In this document: piece after piece, positions 59,992-64,000 of the stretch
Numbering within the stretch: position 1 is the first letter of the stretch
Layout of the letters: every line of letters begins with the position of its first letter
Assembly (NCBI RefSeq): GCF_018555385.1
Contig: NZ_JAFEJS010000004.1
Span: 161,199-225,198, forward strand
Length of the DNA: 64,000 nt
Direction: 5' to 3'
Source of the DNA: Bifidobacterium santillanense
GTDB taxonomy: Bacteria > Actinomycetota > Actinomycetes > Actinomycetales > Bifidobacteriaceae
The notes under the pieces: generated by a model
Told to the model about the DNA's origin: nothing
Seen by the model: only the letters and a program-made list of their open reading frames with translations
Database searches by the model: none
Made by a program: the position numbers and the translations under genes

Positions 59992-61140
59992 TCACAGCTC
60001 GTGGCCGAGCCACTCCTCGATCATGTACCGGGCGATCGTGGCCTTGCCCGGCGCGCTCATGCGCCCGGAGATGACCGCCGCCATGTACTCGTCCGGCGTG
60101 ACCCAGCGCGCCTCCACGGTCTCGACGTTGTCCACGCGGATGTCGGTGGTCAGGGCCTGCGCCTTGAACGCCATCATCAGGGACGCGGGGTACGGCCACG
60201 GCTGGGAGCCGAGGTACTTCACCTCGCCGAGCCGGATGCCGACCTCCTCGAGCGCCTCGCGACGGGCCGCGTGCTCGAGGTTCTCGCCGGCCTCGACGAA
60301 TCCGGCCGACACCGAGTAGAGCGTCGGGTTCTTCCATGCGGCGTTGTGCTGCATGAGCGCGCGGCCCTCGGAGTCGACGATGATCGTGATGACGGCGGGC
60401 TCGACGCGCGGGAACAGCAGGCGGCGCCCGTCGGCCTCGTCGGTGCAGCGCTGCGCCCAGCCGCCGTTGGCGGTCTCGACGGGCGCGCCGCAGGTCGGGC
60501 AGTGGCGCTGTCGGTTGTGCCAGATGCTCAGGGAGATGGCGGTCGTGGCCTGTCCGGCCTCGCGGGCGGAGGCGTGCGGCGCGAAGCCGCGCAGATCCAC
60601 CCAGTCGAAGCGGTCGAGCGCCTGCTCGAGCAGGCTCTTGCGGACGCGCGACGCGGGGCCGGCCGGGGTCTCGTCGAACGCGGCGTCGGCGCCCTGCCCG
60701 CCGTCGGACGCGCCCGAGCGGCCGGCCGTGCTGCCGCGCGACGACCCGTCCGTGCCGTCGTCCACGCCGAACGAGGCGGGGCGCGCGGTCACGCGCGTGA
60801 TGTCGACGGCGACGACGTGCTCGTCGCGGCGTCCGCCGTAGCTGCCGAGGAACATCGCGACGGCCTCGGGGTTCCTCCCGAGTTCGGCGGCCATGTACGC
60901 GCCGGGCAGCGTGGCGAGGCGCATCTTGACGTTCTCGTAGTCGGCGAGTTCGCCCTGGCCGCGCGGCACGGCGATCAGGCCGTTGCGCGTGAGGATCACC
61001 TTGGTGGCGGGCTCGGCGAGGGTGCGTTCGATGAGTCCCGGCTCGGTGCGGCGCTCGGTCTGGTAGTCGATGTCGCCCTGCGCGAGCGGCAGGAACGGCA
61101 GCGCCTGCGTCAGCGCGAGCGGATTGAACGAAATGCTCAT
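59992..61140 (-). CDS. nudC: NudC-type NADH pyrophosphatase (Nudix)
   Basis: A 382-residue Nudix hydrolase that would split NAD(H) or remove NAD caps from RNA. The Nudix box GFVEAGENLEHAARREALEE (280-299, continuing VGI) is intact, and SQPWPYPAS (312-320) is the NudC signature. The zinc ribbon keeps C214, C217 and C232, but the fourth cysteine of E. coli NudC is missing: RCTDEADG has no cysteine three residues on. A Gly/Ser/Asp-rich insert (about 127-152) lengthens the N-terminal domain. The start MSISFNP at 61140 has AGGAAG at long spacing. It lies 47 bp after the alpha/beta hydrolase gene. Confidence 0.9.
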   Translation of the reverse strand: MSISFNPLALTQALPFLPLAQGDIDYQTERRTEPGLIERTLAEPATKVILTRNGLIAVPRGQGELADYENVKMRLATLPGAYMAAELGRNPEAVAMFLGSYGGRRDEHVVAVDITRVTARPASFGVDDGTDGSSRGSTAGRSGASDGGQGADAAFDETPAGPASRVRKSLLEQALDRFDWVDLRGFAPHASAREAGQATTAISLSIWHNRQRHCPTCGAPVETANGGWAQRCTDEADGRRLLFPRVEPAVITIIVDSEGRALMQHNAAWKNPTLYSVSAGFVEAGENLEHAARREALEEVGIRLGEVKYLGSQPWPYPASLMMAFKAQALTTDIRVDNVETVEARWVTPDEYMAAVISGRMSAPGKATIARYMIEEWLGHEL

Positions 61141-61187
61141 ATGATGTACTGCTTCCTGAAGTTCCGGTTTGTTCCGGCTGGTTGCCG

Positions 61188-62027
61188 TCAGACGCGCCCG
61201 ACGAGGTCGACGAGGGCGCGCGCGACGGTATCCGGGTGCTCGACGGCGCTGAAGTGGCCGCAGTCGGGGATCGCGGTGAAGACCGCGTTGTCGCCGATGC
61301 GCTCGGCGAGCGGGCCCATCACGGACGGGTTGCTGGTCGGATCGAGCTCGCCCGAGATGACCGCGACCGGCACGTCCATCGTCTCCGGCACGCCGGCGAG
61401 CTCCGGGCGGCCGTACGTCATGCGCTGACGCCACGCGAGGCCGGCCGGGTTCTGGTCGTTGATCCATGCGGTCATCTGGTCGATGAACGGCTGCCCCTTC
61501 TTGACGGTGGAGTCGCCGTCGGACGGCCTGGCGAAGTGCATCACCGGCTCGACGCTGTTCGTCGCCTCGCAGGCGTTCGACGTCTCGAGGCGCGGCTCGC
61601 CGCCGATGCCGTCGGACGCGGCCATCGTGTCGCACAGGGCGATCGCGGCGACGGCCTCCGGATGCAGGCGGTACAGATCGGTCACGAGATAGCCGCCCAT
61701 CGACAGGCCGGCCCACACGGCCCGGTCGTGGCCGGCCGCGTGGAGCAGGGCGACGTACGACTCGGCCATGCGGTCGAGCGCGTCCGGATACGAGCCGTTA
61801 GCGGCGCGACGGCCGGACTCCCGGTCGCTCGGCGCGGGCGATTCGCCGGAGCCGGGCATGTCCGGCGCCCAGATCGGGAAGGGCCTCAGGCCCTCCTCGT
61901 CGGCGAGCGCGGCGATGCGCCTCGCGCACTCGGTCCACATGCGCCCGTCCACCGGGTACGCGTTGACCAGCACGAGCGGCGTCCCCTCGCCCTCGCGCAG
62001 GATGCGGTTATGGATGGTGAAAGTCAT
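61188..62027 (-). CDS. Alpha/beta hydrolase
   Basis: A 279-residue serine hydrolase of the alpha/beta fold. The nucleophile elbow is GLSMGGY. The oxyanion region VNAYPVDGRMW, the acid in ISGELDPTS and the histidine in DCGHFSAVEHPD complete the expected triad. No signal peptide is seen. GAGAGGA lies ten bases before ATG 62027. It is packed between nudC and a Nudix-like gene on the same strand, a probable three-gene operon. Esterase, lactonase or peptidase activity cannot be told apart. Confidence 0.87.
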   Translation of the reverse strand: MTFTIHNRILREGEGTPLVLVNAYPVDGRMWTECARRIAALADEEGLRPFPIWAPDMPGSGESPAPSDRESGRRAANGSYPDALDRMAESYVALLHAAGHDRAVWAGLSMGGYLVTDLYRLHPEAVAAIALCDTMAASDGIGGEPRLETSNACEATNSVEPVMHFARPSDGDSTVKKGQPFIDQMTAWINDQNPAGLAWRQRMTYGRPELAGVPETMDVPVAVISGELDPTSNPSVMGPLAERIGDNAVFTAIPDCGHFSAVEHPDTVARALVDLVGRV

Positions 62028-62050
62028 GTGATTGAGATCCTCTCTATGCG

Positions 62051-62686
62051 CTATGCGTTTGCCCAGGCCAGGGCCCTGCGGACGATGCGGTCGTGGCCGT
62101 TGGACATCTGGGACAGGAACTTGTCGAGCATGTCGGAATGGGGATCGACCCATTCGACGTCGAGCGTCTCGTCCTGCGGACGGCAGTCGCCCGCGATCGG
62201 CACGACGTAGCACAGCGCGATCGCGTGCTGGCGCGGATCGAAGTATTCGGACAGTCCCGGCGTCGGGAAGAACTCGGCGACGGTGAACGGCTGGAGGTTG
62301 AGCGGCAGGATCGGCAGGGCGATGTCGCCCAGATCCTTGGCGACGTTGCGGGCGATGGCCTCGCGCAGCGTCTCGTGGAACAGCACGCGTCCGGAGATCA
62401 GCGCGCGCTCGACCGAGCCGTCCTCGGTGACGCGCAGCAGGGAGCCGACCTGGGCGATGCGGCCGAACTCGTCGGCGCGCACCGGCACGATCTCCACGTA
62501 CGCGATCGGCATCTGGCTGCGCGCGCGGTTGATGTCCGCGGGGTCGAGCCATCCGGGCGGGTTGCCGTGGCCGGAGCCGCGGATGAAGTCCTCCGGAGTC
62601 ACATGGTCGAATTCACCGCGCGGGCGGTCGGCGTCGAAGTCGCCCTCGTCGGGCACCTCATCATTCATCACTGGCATGCGTCCCAT
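62051..62686 (-). CDS. Degenerate Nudix-fold protein
   Basis: A 211-residue protein that resembles a Nudix domain. GRVLFHETLREAIARNVAKD sits where the Nudix box should be, but the catalytic REUxEE glutamates are gone (REAIARNVAK). Later segments HAIALCYVVPIAGDC and LDVEWVDP look like the end of a Nudix fold. It is therefore likely a non-hydrolytic ligand binder, as in other actinobacterial Nudix-like families. I start it at ATG 62686 (MGRMPVMNDE); 62677 and 62668 are alternatives, and no strong ribosome-binding site helps. It lies 23 bp upstream of the alpha/beta hydrolase gene. Confidence 0.7.
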   Translation of the reverse strand: MGRMPVMNDEVPDEGDFDADRPRGEFDHVTPEDFIRGSGHGNPPGWLDPADINRARSQMPIAYVEIVPVRADEFGRIAQVGSLLRVTEDGSVERALISGRVLFHETLREAIARNVAKDLGDIALPILPLNLQPFTVAEFFPTPGLSEYFDPRQHAIALCYVVPIAGDCRPQDETLDVEWVDPHSDMLDKFLSQMSNGHDRIVRRALAWANA

Positions 62687-62948
62687 TATCGCGCGCTCAC
62701 GTGACGGTCCGCGCATCCGCCCCCAACCGTCCACAACGTGGACCGGGCGTTTCGCGGGGCGTCGCGCGGGACCGGCGGGGTCCGGGGCGCACGGGGAATC
62801 ATCTGTCGGCGCAAGCCCTTGCCTTTGTTGCCCCATGCTGGTTTGCTGGTGTGCAAGGTGTGCGCACGGGGACCGCGCGCCGCACACGACCACGACGCAA
62901 ACCCGCGTATGCGCGACGCATGCGCACGTATATATAAAGGAGCCTCAC

Positions 62949-63311
62949 ATGGCGACAACCACCCTCACCTCGGCCGAGTTCGAGAAGACCATCAACGACA
63001 ACGAGATCGTGTTCGTCGATTTCTGGGCCACCTGGTGCGGCCCCTGCAAGGCGTTCGGCCCGATCTTCGAGGCCGCCAGCGAGCAGGAGGACAACAAGGG
63101 CATCGTCTTCGCGAAGGTCGATATCGACCAGAACCAGGACCTCGCCGCGGCCGCCGGCATCCAGGCCGTGCCGACGCTGATGATCGCCAAGCAGGGCCAG
63201 ATCATCTTCCAGCAGGCCGGCGCGCTGCGCGCCGAGGACCTCGACGACCTGATCGCCCAGGCCAAGGCCCTCGACCTCGCCGCCGCCCAGGCCGCGCAGC
63301 AGCAGGCCTGA
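62949..63311 (+). CDS. Thioredoxin
   Basis: A 120-residue thioredoxin with the active site WCGPC (C30 and C33), cis-proline in AVPTLMIA and the usual fold. It reduces protein disulfides in the cytoplasm. AAGGAG lies six bases before the ATG at 62949. The C-terminus carries an Ala/Gln-rich tail of about 12 residues not found in E. coli TrxA. It is monocistronic, with the terminator at 63361-63402. No thioredoxin reductase gene is in the window. Confidence 0.95.
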   Translation: MATTTLTSAEFEKTINDNEIVFVDFWATWCGPCKAFGPIFEAASEQEDNKGIVFAKVDIDQNQDLAAAAGIQAVPTLMIAKQGQIIFQQAGALRAEDLDDLIAQAKALDLAAAQAAQQQA

Positions 63312-63360
63312 GTTCACCCCGGGCCGCCCCGGGCCGGCGCACGCGCGGCCCGATGACCAC

Positions 63361-63402
63361 ACGTCCCCCCGCGGATACGATTCCCCGCGTGGGGACGTTT
63401 TG
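63361..63402 (+). terminator. Terminator after thioredoxin gene
   Basis: ACGTCCCC with CGCGG pairs with CCGCG and GGGGACGT, followed by TTTTG. The stem lies 50 bp after the thioredoxin stop. Confidence 0.85.
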
Positions 63403-63466
63403 TTACGGGCGTCCCCATATCCCCGCTCTTCGACTATGATGATGCGCAGCGAATCGTAGGGGGTAG

Positions 63467-63935
63467 ATGGAGAACATGACGAACCCGAAGAACCAGCGCG
63501 ACCAACGCAATCAGCGCGCCAAGTCCGACCATGCCGCGGACAACATCCCGAATCCGAACGACAAGCCGCATCTCGACAGCGGCCTCGACCCGAACAACGT
63601 GACGATCAACGGCGTCTCGCTGCTCAACCCGCAGGGCGAGGACAACGACTGGGACATCCCGGCGCTCTCGTTCCCGACCATCGACGAGCACGGCGTCGCC
63701 CCGTCGTCCGAGGAGCTGAAGCATTCGCTCGCGTTCCCGAGCGTGCCGGCCGACGCGGCGAACCGCGCGCCGAGCATGCACGTCGCCGGCGAACCGCGCG
63801 TGGTGCCGAGCACCCCGCACACGCCGGCGGACAACCCCGATACGCAGGTGGCGCCTCCCGCTCCCCCGGCGCCGGGTCTGCGCCACGCCATGCCGGACAA
63901 GCCCGGCGTGCCCGCGCCCAAGCCTCCCGTCTTCC
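63467..63935 (+). CDS. Truncated Asn/Pro-rich protein (3' end missing)
   Basis: An open frame from ATG 63467 (MENMTNPKNQRD) reaches the end of genomic sequence. The N-terminus is Asn/Gln/Arg/Lys-rich, the middle (NNVTINGVSLLNPQGED) is more conserved in appearance, and residues 85-155 are Pro/Ala-rich, like the cytoplasmic tail of a membrane protein. TATGAT at 63434 may be its -10 box, and GGGGG precedes the start closely. Everything after 63935 is adapter, so the frame's apparent last 22 residues are artificial. I cannot name the protein. Confidence 0.65.
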
Positions 63936-64000
63936 CTGTCTCTTATACCCATCCCCGAGCCCACCAGCCCCGCCGCCATATCGTATGCCTTCTTTTTCTT
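63936..64000 (+). other. Sequencing adapter (Nextera) carried into assembly
   Basis: From 63936 the sequence reads CTGTCTCTTATACCCATCCC, then GAGCCCACCAG, an eight-base index-like stretch and ATATCGTATGCC. This follows the Illumina Nextera read-through adapter (CTGTCTCTTATACACATCTC, GAGCCCACGAGAC, index, ATCTCGTATGCC) with several errors, as expected of low-quality read ends. It is not bacterial DNA. Confidence 0.95.

Overview
The window is high-GC actinobacterial DNA and is best explained as a Bifidobacterium chromosome. This rests on the RpoB, RpoC, GalK/GalT, AdnAB-like and UPF0210/ACT protein sequences and on the gene order around rpoBC, leuB and gcvH. I recognised the families by eye; no search was run. 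Most genes lie on the minus strand. The last 65 bases are not genomic: they match Illumina Nextera adapter sequence with errors, so the window ends at the raw edge of a draft contig and its last gene is cut off.

Layout. 1-5.7 kb: a lactose/cellobiose-type PTS locus (IIC, IIB, IIA and a GH1 6-phospho-beta-glucosidase) behind two paralogous GntR regulators, with perfect palindromic operators before the IIC gene. 5.7-7.95 kb: an AlbA_2-type regulator gene bracketed by a 34-bp direct repeat plus terminator, a possible small insertion. 8-13.6 kb: Ppx/GppA phosphatase, aminotransferase, Gfo/Idh/MocA oxidoreductase, MFS permease and GNAT acetyltransferase. 13.7-21.9 kb: two overlapping helicase-nuclease genes (AdnAB-like double-strand-break resection). 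22.1-23.6 kb: an LRV-repeat protein and an FHA protein. 23.7-31.6 kb: rpoC and rpoB. 32-38.6 kb: a membrane-anchored protein, MutY, a TrmL-like methyltransferase, UPF0210, an ACT protein and a DHA2 MFS exporter. 38.9-42.3 kb: deoR-galT-galK. 43.4-51.6 kb: PyrD-like enzyme, OYE-family flavoenzyme, class A PBP, Crp-family regulator and lipoate ligase. 52.1-63.3 kb: leuB, an S9 oligopeptidase, App1-domain protein, GcvH, L,D-transpeptidase, NudC-type Nudix enzyme, alpha/beta hydrolase, degenerate Nudix protein and thioredoxin. A truncated Pro/Asn-rich ORF ends the window.

The least ordinary content lies between genes. From 42412 to 42997 there are twelve 24-bp inverted repeats at a near-constant 51-bp period. 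They are followed by a 17-bp purine-rich tandem array at 43193-43278. A second family, 50-bp hairpins at an exact 61-bp period, occurs at two loci (44600-44710 and 51696-51867), with arm sequences that differ but stay complementary. CGTACG-type inverted repeats and a duplicated 111-bp unit fill the gap after leuB. Several conserved enzymes (MutY, lipoate ligase, NudC, OYE) also carry low-complexity insertions or extensions unlike their families.

Functional links: the PTS genes would import and phosphorylate a beta-glucoside that the GH1 enzyme then splits; GalT/GalK are two Leloir steps under an adjacent DeoR regulator; AdnA and AdnB would form one heterodimer; the lipoate ligase probably serves the GcvH encoded about 6 kb away.
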